This document shows positions 23,931-32,326 of a stretch of DNA of 32,326 nucleotides, piece by piece. This DNA is from an uncultured Collinsella sp. (GTDB lineage Bacteria; Actinomycetota; Coriobacteriia; Coriobacteriales; Coriobacteriaceae). Made by a program: the position numbers and the translations under genes. Location of the stretch: contig CATYJC010000006.1 in NCBI GenBank assembly GCA_958407555.1, positions 1-32,326 on the forward strand, in the 5' to 3' direction. Below the pieces are notes generated by a model. That model was not told the origin of the DNA and made no database searches. It saw nothing but the letters and a program-made list of their open reading frames with translations. Each line of letters opens with the position of its first letter. Within the stretch, counting starts at the first letter, position 1.

Positions 23931-24272
23931 ATGAGTTTACTGACATTTGCCAAGACGGCCTTGGGCTCTATGGTCAAGCAGCCGGTCACGGTGTGCTATC
24001 CGCAGGAGGAGATCGCGGCGCCCGAGCGCCTGCGCGGGCATATCGTCAACGACATGGACGTGTGCATTTGCTGCGGCATGTGCGCGCGTCGCTGCCCGGC
24101 GGGCGCGCTCGCGGTCGATCGCAAAGGCGGCACCTGGTCGATTGACCCGTACGCCTGCGTGGTGTGCGGCGAGTGCATTGAAAGCTGTCCCAAGCACTGC
24201 CTGACTATGGATACCGCCCGCACTCCAGTTGCGGCGGATAAGACTCCCACGGTAGAAACTAAGCCGGAGTAG
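23931..24272 (+). CDS. echF: Ech hydrogenase ferredoxin-like subunit EchF (NuoI-like)
   Basis: A 113-residue protein with two complete [4Fe-4S] motifs: Cys45, 48, 51, 55 (CICCGMCARRCP) and Cys76, 79, 82, 86 (CVVCGECIESCP). This is the 8-Fe NuoI/EchF subunit that accepts electrons from soluble ferredoxin and passes them to EchC. The short Pro/Thr/Lys tail resembles the low-complexity ends of EchC and EchD but is much shorter. It is the last gene of the operon and is followed by a strong hairpin at 24294. Confidence 0.93.
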   Translation: MSLLTFAKTALGSMVKQPVTVCYPQEEIAAPERLRGHIVNDMDVCICCGMCARRCPAGALAVDRKGGTWSIDPYACVVCGECIESCPKHCLTMDTARTPVAADKTPTVETKPE

Positions 24273-24293
24273 CGCTGGAATGGAGCTGGGATA

Positions 24294-24327
24294 GGGGCCG
24301 GTGGGGCAAAAATGCCCCACCGGCCCC
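24294..24327 (+). terminator. Strong hairpin after the hydrogenase operon
   Basis: A perfect 15-bp stem (GGGGCCGGTGGGGCA with TGCCCCACCGGCCCC) and loop AAAA begins 21 bases after echF. It lacks a T-tract; instead a second GC hairpin (CGCGCGTGAACGCGCG) follows. It may terminate transcription or protect the 3' end of the mRNA. Confidence 0.65.
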
Positions 24328-24358
24328 GCGCGTGAACGCGCGGTTATGCTGCTGCGAA

Positions 24359-24512
24359 CAAAACTATGCCGGTTTACTACGATAAATCGCCTACTCTCAA
24401 CCACACCGCATTTGGCAAAACAAAAACCGCAGGTAGACGGCTCACAGTTTTGCGAAAAAGCCGCGCGTGATCGGCGACCACGTTTTTATCGTAGTAAACC
24501 GGCATAGTTTTG
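24359..24512 (+). repeat. 154-bp non-coding element with 28-bp terminal inverted repeats (copy 1)
   Basis: Bases 24359-24386 (CAAAACTATGCCGGTTTACT then ACGATAAA) are the exact reverse complement of 24485-24512. The interior carries AAAACCGCAGGTAGA in this orientation. No open frame looks real. The size and ends resemble a MITE or another dispersed intergenic element. It lies between the hydrogenase operon and the response regulator gene. Confidence 0.9.
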
Positions 24513-24618
24513 AAATGCCACCATATCAGTACCAGCCCCTGATCTCCCGTGGACAGAGGGAAACGGATCATTTTGGTCCCGCGAGGCTTGCGGAGGCACT
24601 CGTGCAGGGCCGCCCGAA

Positions 24619-24772
24619 CAAAACTATGTCGGTTTACTACGATGAATTCGACATTCCCGACCATGACTGCATTTTTCTAAATATTGCAAGCGCTCTACCT
24701 GCGGTTTTGCAAGTGCGCAATTTGCCGTGGTCAAAGGTGGGCGATTCACCGTAGTAAACCGGCATAGTTTTG
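24619..24772 (-). repeat. 154-bp non-coding element with 29-bp terminal inverted repeats (copy 2, opposite orientation)
   Basis: Bases 24619-24647 and 24744-24772 are inverted repeats with two mismatches in 29. The length equals copy 1. The interior marker reads TCTACCTGCGGTTTT here, the reverse complement of the copy 1 core, so this copy is inverted and diverged. The 106 bases between the copies (24513-24618) hold no recognisable feature. Confidence 0.88.
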
Positions 24773-24832
24773 AAATGGCATTAAAGCGGTAGCAGCCATT
24801 TTACTCTGCCGGGGTGGTCGGCCGTTGGGTAA

Positions 24833-25462
24833 TTACCCTCGCAGGTAGGCAATGGCGATCTGTGTGCGGTTGCGTAGGCCCATTTTGGCAAGGATCGAGC
24901 TGATGTGGTTGCGCACGGTGCCTTCGCCCATGTATGCCGTGGCGGCAATCTCCTTGTTGTCGAGGCCACGGGCGATGAGCTCTGCGACTTCGAACTCGCG
25001 GTCGGTCAGGCCGGCAAAGGCTGCGGGCCGGCGGGTCGTGCCGGCTTCGACGCCCGCCCCATCAAAGTTGATATCCTCGATCGCCTTGCCCTCGAGCACG
25101 CGTTTGCCGTCCATGACCTGCGCCAGCGCTGGCGGAATGGCGGCGACATCGGTCTTGATCAGGTAACCGCGGGCGCCCAGCTTGAGCGCCGACACAATGT
25201 ACTCGTCATCCGAGAACGTCGTCAGAAACACCACGCGCGCCGCAGGGTCGCGCTCAAGGATCTCGCGTGCGGCCGAAAGTCCGTCGCGCCCCGGCATCTG
25301 GATGTCGAGCAGTGCGATATCGGGCGCGTGTTCGGCATAGAGCGAAACCGCATCGTTGCCGTTGGCGCCGGTGCCCACTACCTCGATCTGCGGCTGGGCG
25401 CCCAGGATAATCTTGAGCGAATCGACCACCAAGCGGTCGTCGTCGACAACGATGAGCCTCAT
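24833..25462 (-). CDS. NarL/FixJ-type response regulator
   Basis: A 209-residue two-domain regulator. The receiver domain (1 to about 120) has the acidic cluster Asp7-Asp9, the phospho-acceptor Asp53 (ALLDIQMP), Thr81/Thr82 and Lys103 (YLIKTD). The output domain (about 148-209) is a LuxR-type HTH, with LTDREFEVAELIARGLDNKE and then GTVRNHISSILAKMG. It should bind DNA as a dimer when phosphorylated by the kinase encoded just upstream; the two genes overlap by four bases (25459-25462), so they are co-translated. The divergent ABC exporter at 26803 is the likely target. The signal is unknown. Confidence 0.93.
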   Translation of the reverse strand: MRLIVVDDDRLVVDSLKIILGAQPQIEVVGTGANGNDAVSLYAEHAPDIALLDIQMPGRDGLSAAREILERDPAARVVFLTTFSDDEYIVSALKLGARGYLIKTDVAAIPPALAQVMDGKRVLEGKAIEDINFDGAGVEAGTTRRPAAFAGLTDREFEVAELIARGLDNKEIAATAYMGEGTVRNHISSILAKMGLRNRTQIAIAYLRG

Positions 25463-26604
25463 CGGCCCTCATCTCCTTGCTGTTTGGGAACGGTGGCAAA
25501 CACGCGCCAGCCGCCGGCGCTGGCACGCGGGCCGGCGGTGAAGGTGCCGCCAAGCGCCTCGATGCGCTCGCGCATGGAGGCGAGCCCCATGCCCTCCGCG
25601 GCGCCGCGGCTGCTTGCTTGGACCCCGCCCGCGCCATCGTCGGTAACGATGAGCTGGTAAAACGACGGATGCTCCATGCATCGTACGGTGACGGTCTGGG
25701 CGCAAGCGTGGCGCATGGTGTTGGAGAGCGCCTCGCGCAGGACCGCCGCAAAGCAGTTGGCGACGTTTGCGGGCGCATGTTCGGCCAAAACTTCAAGCTC
25801 AATCTGCGGGCCGCCGTCCGAGCGCGCGCCTTCGACAATACGTTCGAGCTGCACGGAAAGGTCGACGGCGTTGTCGTTGAGCGCGTGGACGCTGGCGCGC
25901 ACAAGCTGGAGCGCCTCGTCAACCGTGCGTTTGACGTCGGCGAAATCGGCGGCGACGCCGGGCTCGTCGGCATGGACTACGCGCAAGGCTTCGGCTTGCA
26001 GTGAGGCGCGCGTGAGCTGGTGGCCCACGTTATCGTGGATCTCGCGCGCGATGCGGGCGCGTTCGGCGAGCGTCGCGAGCTCGACTTCGTAGTCCTGGCG
26101 GTCGGCAAGATCGCGGTTGCGTGCTTCGAGCGTGAGGGCTCGTTCCTGCAGCTCGTCGCGGGTGCGGTGCATGCGCCGCTGCTCGCGCTCCAACTGGGCG
26201 GTACGTAGCGATAGCAAGGTGGCGGCAACCGAAAGGATGGCGGTCAGCAGGAGCGTTCGGGCGGTGAGCTCGTCGGCGCGAAGGTCCGCGACGAGCGCAA
26301 AGGTAAAGACGGAGCCAATGCTCAGTGCGATCCAGGCACGCTCACGGTGCACGCGTCGTGCGATGTCATAGAGTGCGAGAGGCGCAAACGGCACAAACGG
26401 CGGCACGAAGACAGCCGCGATGATGTAAGCGTAGCTCGCGGCCTCGCTTGTGCGCCGGGCGCGTTCTTCCTGTGCGACCTCGGCCAGCGAGGTGGCAATA
26501 ACACCAAGGCAAAACGCCGCGACCAGGCGAGCGTCCACAGCAAGGCCCATAGCGGCCGCAATGCAGCACGCCAACACAATCGATTTGTCGAAAAGCCTGT
26601 TCAT
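25459..26604 (-). CDS. Membrane sensor histidine kinase (HisKA_3, NarL partner)
   Basis: A 381-residue kinase. Residues 1 to about 135 hold four to six hydrophobic segments with short loops and no large extracellular sensor, as in DesK/LiaS-like kinases that sense the membrane or work with an exporter. A coiled-coil linker (about 136-175) leads to the HisKA_3 box ERARIAREIHDNVGHQLT with phospho-acceptor His190. The HATPase domain follows, with LREALSNTMRHA (N-box), VTDDGAGG and GMGLASMRERIEALGG (G-boxes). ATG 26604 is chosen rather than an upstream in-frame GTG/TTG-type start, since a TACAAT -10 lies at 26611-26616 and would overlap any longer coding region. It pairs with the response regulator that overlaps its 3' end. 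Confidence 0.9.
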   Translation of the reverse strand: MNRLFDKSIVLACCIAAAMGLAVDARLVAAFCLGVIATSLAEVAQEERARRTSEAASYAYIIAAVFVPPFVPFAPLALYDIARRVHRERAWIALSIGSVFTFALVADLRADELTARTLLLTAILSVAATLLSLRTAQLEREQRRMHRTRDELQERALTLEARNRDLADRQDYEVELATLAERARIAREIHDNVGHQLTRASLQAEALRVVHADEPGVAADFADVKRTVDEALQLVRASVHALNDNAVDLSVQLERIVEGARSDGGPQIELEVLAEHAPANVANCFAAVLREALSNTMRHACAQTVTVRCMEHPSFYQLIVTDDGAGGVQASSRGAAEGMGLASMRERIEALGGTFTAGPRASAGGWRVFATVPKQQGDEGR

Positions 26605-26610
26605 ACGGGT

Positions 26611-26616
26611 ATTGTA
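26611..26616 (-). promoter_or_regulatory. -10 element placed for a leaderless kinase mRNA
   Basis: TACAAT on the minus strand ends seven bases before the A of the kinase ATG (26604), so the expected transcription start is at or next to the start codon. No Shine-Dalgarno sequence is present. Leaderless mRNAs are frequent in Actinobacteria. A -35 is not obvious. Confidence 0.55.
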
Positions 26617-26720
26617 CGCGATGCTGCGCGCGGGGGAGGCGCCGCCCGGGGCAACCGTGACATTCCTCCCGCGCGGCAAAGCGGGGGCGTCGGCGGTTCG
26701 CACGGCCAAGCCCCGCACTC

Positions 26721-26734
26721 GTGACAAAGCTCAC
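26721..26734. promoter_or_regulatory. GTGA-N6-TCAC dyad between kinase and exporter
   Basis: GTGACAAAGCTCAC is a perfect 4+4 dyad with six bases between the halves, 68 bases before the exporter ATPase start and 117 bases from the kinase start. It could be the operator of the response regulator or a CRP/FNR-family site. The extended -10-like TGCGATGAT (26755-26763) lies downstream on the plus strand. Confidence 0.35.
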
Positions 26735-26802
26735 TGGCGCGCGCCGGCGGCTCCTGCGATGATGCAATCGTACCGGGCCGCAATCAACAGGAGGGCCGCC
26801 TC

Positions 26803-27741
26803 ATGACAGACATCGTCCACGTCGAAAACCTCGTCAAGCGCTATGACGACCTTATCGCGCTCGACCACTTTAGCCTGAGCATCGCCCCCGGCGAGATCTT
26901 TGGCCTGCTGGGCCCCAACGGCTCGGGCAAGACCACGTCCATCAACTGCATTCTGCAGCTGCTCGCCTACGACAAAGGCGCCATCGAGCTGTTCGGCGAG
27001 CCCATGACGCCCGCCCGCTACGACCTCAAGCGCCGCATCGGCGTGGTGCCGCAGCAGGTGGCGGTGTTTGACGAGCTTACGGTGCGCGAGAATATCGACT
27101 ATTTCTGTAGCCTTTACATCAGCGACCGCAAGCGCCGCCGCGCGCTCGTGGACGAGGCCATCGACTTTGTCGGGCTGGGCGACTTTACCAAGTTCCGCCC
27201 CGGTAAGCTCTCGGGCGGCCTGGCGCGACGCCTCAACATCGCCTGCGGTATCGCGCACAAGCCCGAGCTCATCTTTTTTGACGAGCCCACGGTGGCGGTC
27301 GACCCGCAGAGCCGCAACGCCATCCTGGAGGGCATCTGCCGCCTGCGCGACGAGGGCGCCACAGTGGTGTATACCAGCCATTACATGGAGGAAGTCGAGC
27401 AGATTTGCAGCCGCATCATGATCATGGACGGCGGCCGCGTGTTGGCGCAGGGCACCAACGACGAGCTCAAGCGCATGATCCAGATGGGCGAGCGCGTGAC
27501 GGTCGAGGTCGGCGCCGTCGAGTCGGCCACGGTCGAGCGGCTGTGCGCCCTCGAGCACGTGCTTTCAGTCGAGCTGTCCGGCGGCGAGCTCGTCTGCACC
27601 TGCGAAGCGAGCCCGCATAACCTGGTCGACATCCTCGACACACTGCGCGCCGCCGACGTGGCGCTCGGCCGCGTGTGGAGCGAGCCGCCGACCCTCAACG
27701 ACGTGTTCCTCGAGATCACCGGCCGCGAGCTGCGCGACTAG
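26803..27741 (+). CDS. ABC-2 exporter ATP-binding protein
   Basis: A 312-residue ATPase. It has Walker A GPNGSGKTT (37-45), a Q-loop (VVPQQVAVFDELTVRENI), the signature LSGGLARRLN, Walker B LIFFDEPTVAVDP and an H-loop in YTSHYMEEVEQIC. The C-terminal 80 residues form the accessory domain common in CcmA/DrrA-type exporters. It powers the two permeases that follow. Such systems export lipids, antibiotics or peptides; the substrate cannot be read here. AGGAGGG precedes the ATG. It is divergent from the kinase gene, with a shared 198-base control region. Confidence 0.92.
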   Translation: MTDIVHVENLVKRYDDLIALDHFSLSIAPGEIFGLLGPNGSGKTTSINCILQLLAYDKGAIELFGEPMTPARYDLKRRIGVVPQQVAVFDELTVRENIDYFCSLYISDRKRRRALVDEAIDFVGLGDFTKFRPGKLSGGLARRLNIACGIAHKPELIFFDEPTVAVDPQSRNAILEGICRLRDEGATVVYTSHYMEEVEQICSRIMIMDGGRVLAQGTNDELKRMIQMGERVTVEVGAVESATVERLCALEHVLSVELSGGELVCTCEASPHNLVDILDTLRAADVALGRVWSEPPTLNDVFLEITGRELRD

Positions 27742-27750
27742 GGGGCAGCC

Positions 27751-28938
27751 ATGTTCAACACCATCATCACCACGGTCAAGACGCTGCTGCGCCGGCCGAG
27801 CACGTGGGTCTGGGGCGCGATCTTTCCCATTGCGCTTTCCACGATGTTCATGTTTATGTTCGCGAACCTCAGCTCCGACGGCAAGATCGACCTGGTGCCG
27901 GTGGCCGTCGTAGCGGATGAGGCCTGGGACGCCTCGACCTTTAAGGACGTGGCGACGTCGCTTGCCAAGGAGAGCGACGATCAGCTGCTCGAGATTCACG
28001 AGTGCGACGACGCAGCCGATGCGAACCGTGCGCTTAAGGCCGGCGAGGTCGCGGGCATCTATACGGTCGACGACGCGGGCGCACCCAAGCTCACGTTGCT
28101 GTCGAGCTACGACAGCTCGCGTGCGTCGTCGGTGCTCACCGACCGCAGCATTTTGGAGACGGTGGCAAGCTCGTATACGCAAAACGCCGAGCTCATGTCC
28201 CAGATTGCCCAGGACAACCCGGCGGCGCTCGCCGACCCGGAGGCGGTTGCGCGCGCCCTGTCGCTCGAGGGCGGCACCCGTCGCGTGAGCCTGACACGCA
28301 CCACGCCCGACGGCACGGTCATCTACTACTACGCGCTCTTTGGCCTGGTCGCGATGATGTCTGCCGAGTTTGCCGCCTTGAGCGTCGTCGATTTGCAACC
28401 CAATCTGTCTGGTCTTGGCGCACGTCGCTGCGTGGGCGGCCTTTCCAAGACAGCGTCGCTGGCCGGCATCTTTGTCGGTTCGTGGCTGGTCTCCTTTGCC
28501 TCGATGGCAATCGCGATCGGCTACGTGCGCCTGGTCGTGGGCGTCGACTTTGGCGGGCGCGAGGGGCTGTGTCTGGTGGGCGGTGCCGCTTCCGCGCTTG
28601 CCGCCACGGGCCTGGGGCTCTTTGTGGGCACGCTTCCCGTTAAGGGCGGCAAGGCGTCCAAGTCCGGCATCCTTACGGGCTTTGCTACCACGTGCGCCTT
28701 GTTCGCCGGCCTCTACGGCGAGCCGGCGATGGCGCTTGCCGACGACGTCGCCCGCGCCTGTCCGGCCGAGTGCTGGCTCAACCCCGTCAAGCTTATCTGC
28801 GACATGTTCAACCGCCTGTATTTCTTTGAGGACCTGGGCCCCTTTGCCGTTCGCGCCGGCGCGCTCGTCCTGATGGCGCTGCTGTTCGTTGCCACCGCCA
28901 CGCTGATCTTTGGAAGGAGTCGCTATGAGCACCTTTAA
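27751..28938 (+). CDS. ABC-2 type permease, first subunit
   Basis: A 395-residue permease of the ABC2_membrane_3 type. One N-terminal transmembrane helix (about 20-37: VWGAIFPIALSTMFMFMF) is followed by an extracellular domain of about 150 residues, then five or six helices to the C-terminus (from about 190: VIYYYALFGLVAMMSAEFAAL). It lies nine bases after the ATPase gene and overlaps the second permease by 14 bases. It probably forms a heterodimer with that protein. Confidence 0.88.
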   Translation: MFNTIITTVKTLLRRPSTWVWGAIFPIALSTMFMFMFANLSSDGKIDLVPVAVVADEAWDASTFKDVATSLAKESDDQLLEIHECDDAADANRALKAGEVAGIYTVDDAGAPKLTLLSSYDSSRASSVLTDRSILETVASSYTQNAELMSQIAQDNPAALADPEAVARALSLEGGTRRVSLTRTTPDGTVIYYYALFGLVAMMSAEFAALSVVDLQPNLSGLGARRCVGGLSKTASLAGIFVGSWLVSFASMAIAIGYVRLVVGVDFGGREGLCLVGGAASALAATGLGLFVGTLPVKGGKASKSGILTGFATTCALFAGLYGEPAMALADDVARACPAECWLNPVKLICDMFNRLYFFEDLGPFAVRAGALVLMALLFVATATLIFGRSRYEHL

Positions 28939-30130
28939 GACTGCGCTTCGCATGGCGCTCGCACACCCGCTCTATCTGCTCATCTACACGGTGTTCATCT
29001 CGCTCATGGGTGTGTTTATCGCGGCATCGGTGAGCTGGAACTCGTCGCAGCTCACCGAGTACAAGCCCTACGATGCCAACGTGATCGTGGTCGATCGCGA
29101 CGACAGCGATCTTTCGCGTGCGCTTACCAAGCATCTGGGTTCGCGCTTTGAGCTGGTCACGGGCGTCGACGACGACACCTACGACCTTGCGGACGCGCTC
29201 TCCAAGAGCAACAGCGCCAAGGGCAGTGCCGACTGCGTGTTCTTTATCCCGGAGGGGTTTGAGGGCGACCTCGTTGCAGCCGCCCGCGCGGGGGAGTCCC
29301 TGCCCAAGCTCGATGTGACCTACGGCGCTGGCACCATGGCGGCGGCGCTTTCGTCTGCCGAGGCCTCGCGCTGGATCTCACTCGCGGGCGCTGCGGCGGC
29401 GCTTGAGCCCACTGCCTCCAACGGTGACGTTGCCAAGGCTGCCGAACATGCCGCTGCCGAGCGTGCCGAGGTCGAGATCGAGCGGGTCAAGGTCGACTCG
29501 ACGGCCGCCGCCACGCTCGAGTCGTACTTCAACTTTGGTGCGTACGCGATTATCTCGTCGGTCATCGTGTCGGTGGGGCTGGTGTTCTCGGGCATGAACG
29601 AGCCCGAGCGCGTGCGTCGTATGGATGCCGGCCCAATCTCCGAGCGCCAGCGTTCGCTTGCCGTGTTTGCGGCCGCCGCCGTACTCACCGTCTGCATCTG
29701 GTTTGTGTCGAGCATGATGGGCGTCGTGGGCTTTGCCGGCGCGGTCGCCGAGGTCGGCGTGGGGCGTGTGTGCCTGGCGCTGGCGGCGACGTTTGCCCTG
29801 GCATGCACGCCACTGGCCGTTGGCTTTGCCCTTTCGAGTCTGGGCGCGCGCGAGGAGCTGCTCAACGGTGTGGGCAACCTGCTTGGCATGCTCATGACGT
29901 TTTTGGGCGGCGCCTGGATGCCGCTGTCGCTCATGGGATCGGCCGTGCAGACCGTGGCGCACTTTGTGCCGACATATTGGGTGAACGACGCGATCGGCAA
30001 GGCGCTTGCCTCGGATTTGACGTCCGCCGTGCTGGGTGACATCGCCTGCGACCTGGGCGTCACGGTGCTCTTTGCCGCGGCCATCGCCGCCGTAGGCCTA
30101 GCCCTCTCGCGCACCAAATCCCGTGCTTAG
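28925..30130 (+). CDS. ABC-2 type permease, second subunit
   Basis: A 401-residue permease with the same layout as its upstream neighbour: an N-terminal helix (LYLLIYTVFISLMGVFIAAS), an extracellular domain with D/E-rich stretches, and about six C-terminal helices starting with YFNFGAYAIISSVIVSVGLV. ATG 28925 is chosen because AAGGAG lies just before it; the in-frame TTG at 28910 falls in the ribosome-binding region. The start lies inside the end of the first permease gene (14-base overlap). Together with the ATPase this makes a complete heteromeric exporter. Confidence 0.88.
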   Translation: MSTFKTALRMALAHPLYLLIYTVFISLMGVFIAASVSWNSSQLTEYKPYDANVIVVDRDDSDLSRALTKHLGSRFELVTGVDDDTYDLADALSKSNSAKGSADCVFFIPEGFEGDLVAAARAGESLPKLDVTYGAGTMAAALSSAEASRWISLAGAAAALEPTASNGDVAKAAEHAAAERAEVEIERVKVDSTAAATLESYFNFGAYAIISSVIVSVGLVFSGMNEPERVRRMDAGPISERQRSLAVFAAAAVLTVCIWFVSSMMGVVGFAGAVAEVGVGRVCLALAATFALACTPLAVGFALSSLGAREELLNGVGNLLGMLMTFLGGAWMPLSLMGSAVQTVAHFVPTYWVNDAIGKALASDLTSAVLGDIACDLGVTVLFAAAIAAVGLALSRTKSRA

Positions 30131-30134
30131 CCAC

Positions 30135-30165
30135 CTGGTCATTTAAGAACGTCCCCAATGACCAG
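30135..30165. repeat. Inverted repeat CTGGTCATT...AATGACCAG
   Basis: Perfect 9-bp arms at 30135-30143 and 30157-30165 with a 13-base loop (TAAGAACGTCCCC) begin five bases after the stop of the second permease. There is no T-tract. It may be a Rho-linked 3' hairpin or a member of a dispersed palindrome family. The rest of the gap to 30258 is AT-rich, with no confident promoter. Confidence 0.7.
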
Positions 30166-30258
30166 TCTGAAATAAATCCCAAGCCTCGCTCCAAAATAGT
30201 TCGCCAAGGTTTACTATTACGCTCATAAAGTAGTATGAGGCTAACAGTGGGGGATACC

Positions 30259-30972
<714 letters not shown>

Positions 30973-30980
30973 GCGGCGCC

Positions 30981-32326
30981 ATGACACCTCTCGCAAAACG
31001 TCTCCCGCGCGAGCTGCGCCGCAATATCGGCAAGTACCTGGGAATCTTTTTGCTTATGTGCGGAAGCATCGCTCTCACCTCGGGCTTTTTGCTCGCGGCG
31101 CATTCCATCGGTTGCCTTATCGACGACATGCGCAATGCGTACACGATTGAGGACGGCCGCGTGACCACCTCCTTCGAGGCTACCGACGATCAACTCAAGG
31201 CCGCCGAGGACGCGGCCGACGACGTCGGCGGCGTCACGCTCTACAAGAATTTCTCCATCGACGCCATCATAAAAAAGACCGCCGGCGACGACGGCACCAA
31301 GCGCACGCTGCGCACCTATGCGCACCGCACCAAGGTCGATATCGCGTCCTACTGTGAGGGCAAGGAGCCCAAGACGGATGACGAGGTGGCCATCGACCGT
31401 GTCTTTGCCACCAATAACAACCTGTCCGTGGGCGATAGAGTCGAGCTCGAGGGTCGCACCTACACCATCTGCGGCATCATGACCCAGCCCGATAGCCAGG
31501 CGCTGTTCCTCAACAATTCGGACTTTACGGTGAACACCATCACGTACGGCGTGGCCGAGGTCACCGACGCCGGCTTTGCCGCGCTTGAGGACGCCGGTGG
31601 CGCGCCTGCCTACACCTATTCCTTTATCTTTACCGATTGCGACCTCCCCACCGCGGATCGCATCGATGCGGAGCAGGATATGGTCGAGGCGCTGACCGAT
31701 GCCGATGCACGCGTGGATGACCTCATCGACGCCGATTCCAACCAGGGCATTGGCTACGCACGCGACGACGTAGACGGCGACTCCATGATGTGGATGACGC
31801 TGCTCGACATCATCATCGTGATCATGGCGTTTGTCTTTGTGGTCCTTACCGACGCCACCATCGAGGAGGAGAGCGCCATCATCGGCACGCTGCTCGCCAG
31901 CGGCTATCGTCGAAGTGAGATCGTGCTGCACTACCTTGCGCTTCCCGCTATCGTGGGCGTGGTCGCAGCGCTTTTGGGCACTGCGCTCGGCGTTGTGTTC
32001 TTTACCGAGCCCATGCGCAGCCTCTATTACGGTTCGTATAGCCTGCCGCCCTTCCAGGTGTACTGGAGCTGGGAGATCTTTGTGAAGTGCGCCGTGGTTC
32101 CCGCCGCCGCGCTCATCCTCATCACGCTGGTGGGTCTGCTTCGCAAGATGGGCAAGACGCCGTTGCAGTTCCTTCGTCACGAGGCGAACGGCAGGTCGGG
32201 CACCAAGCGCGGCCTGCAGCTGCCGGAGCGCATGGGTTTTGTCTCGCGCTTCCGCCTGCGTATCTTCCTGCGCAACCTGGGCAACTTCGCCACGCTCTTC
32301 GTGGGCATTGCATTTGCCTCGCTGCT
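30981..32326 (+). CDS. FtsX-type ABC permease, N-terminal part (runs off the window)
   Basis: An open frame of 448 codons with no stop before the window end. The N-terminus MTPLAKRLPRELRRNIGKYLGIF is followed by one helix (about 20-45), an extracellular MacB-like domain (about 50-265), and three helices (about 273-295, 315-345, 368-388) that form one FtsX unit. The sequence then turns toward a second unit (RIFLRNLGNFATLFVGIAFA). This layout is that of the long 8-10 helix permeases paired with MacB-type ATPases. It starts eight bases after the ATPase stop, behind AGGCGGCG. Confidence 0.88.
   Translation, partial: MTPLAKRLPRELRRNIGKYLGIFLLMCGSIALTSGFLLAAHSIGCLIDDMRNAYTIEDGRVTTSFEATDDQLKAAEDAADDVGGVTLYKNFSIDAIIKKTAGDDGTKRTLRTYAHRTKVDIASYCEGKEPKTDDEVAIDRVFATNNNLSVGDRVELEGRTYTICGIMTQPDSQALFLNNSDFTVNTITYGVAEVTDAGFAALEDAGGAPAYTYSFIFTDCDLPTADRIDAEQDMVEALTDADARVDDLIDADSNQGIGYARDDVDGDSMMWMTLLDIIIVIMAFVFVVLTDATIEEESAIIGTLLASGYRRSEIVLHYLALPAIVGVVAALLGTALGVVFFTEPMRSLYYGSYSLPPFQVYWSWEIFVKCAVVPAAALILITLVGLLRKMGKTPLQFLRHEANGRSGTKRGLQLPERMGFVSRFRLRIFLRNLGNFATLFVGIAFASL

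Noticed and set aside
22682..23989. Minus-strand frame of 435 codons opposite echD/echE
   Set aside because: It covers parts of two well-identified genes and has no family match by eye.
24301..24754. Small frames on both strands across the 154-bp elements
   Set aside because: They are created by the inverted repeats themselves (the same peptide FIVVNRHSF appears on both strands) and have no start signals.
24827..24838. Palindrome GGGTAATTACCC at the response regulator stop codon as a terminator
   Set aside because: It overlaps the coding end, has no loop and no T-tract on the minus strand, and is probably chance.

Overview
The window looks like chromosome of a Coriobacteriia gut anaerobe, most likely Collinsella or a close relative. 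This rests on high GC, short intergenic gaps, a complete energy-converting Ech-type [NiFe] hydrogenase, a leaderless-looking kinase gene, and giant GLUG-repeat surface proteins. The genus is an inference from gene content, not from a marker gene.

Layout. (1) 1-569: the 3' end of an old-yellow-enzyme-type FAD/NAD oxidoreductase and its terminator. (2) 603-2070: a DUF4143-type ATPase preceded by five 12-bp repeats at an exact 23-bp pitch. (3) 2071-2353: a gap with a long dyad and a possible 9-codon leader. (4) 2354-16021: a four-gene surface operon. Three single-pass membrane proteins, two with the same W-F junction motif, precede a 3562-residue secreted GLUG/beta-helix protein with no visible cell-wall anchor; a clear intrinsic terminator closes the operon. 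(5) 16059-17731: an AlbA_2/Schlafen-type ATP-binding regulator bracketed by two nearly identical 65-bp repeats. Each repeat is a 19-bp-arm palindrome built on a 20-bp-period motif. (6) 18024-18454: an orphan IS150 OrfA-like double-HTH protein with its own promoter and terminator. (7) 18601-24327: a five-gene Ech hydrogenase operon (echA-echB fused, then echC, echD, echE, echF), ending in a 15-bp perfect hairpin. (8) 24359-24772: two 154-bp non-coding elements with 28-29 bp terminal inverted repeats, lying in opposite orientation. (9) 24833-26604 (minus strand): a NarL-type response regulator and its histidine kinase. (10) 26803-30130: a divergent ABC-2 exporter (ATPase plus two permeases). (11) 30259 to the window end: a MacB/LolD-type ATPase and a truncated FtsX-type permease.

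How the genes work together. The hydrogenase genes would make a membrane complex coupling ferredoxin oxidation and H2 formation to ion transport; no maturation (hyp) genes are in view. The kinase/regulator pair probably controls the divergent exporter. The surface operon is likely one translationally linked unit in which the small membrane proteins assemble, anchor or export the giant protein. The two ATP-binding regulators (DUF4143 and AlbA_2) are unrelated in sequence but share one arrangement: each has its own periodic direct-repeat array just upstream. This shared design, and the surface operon, are the least explained parts of the window.
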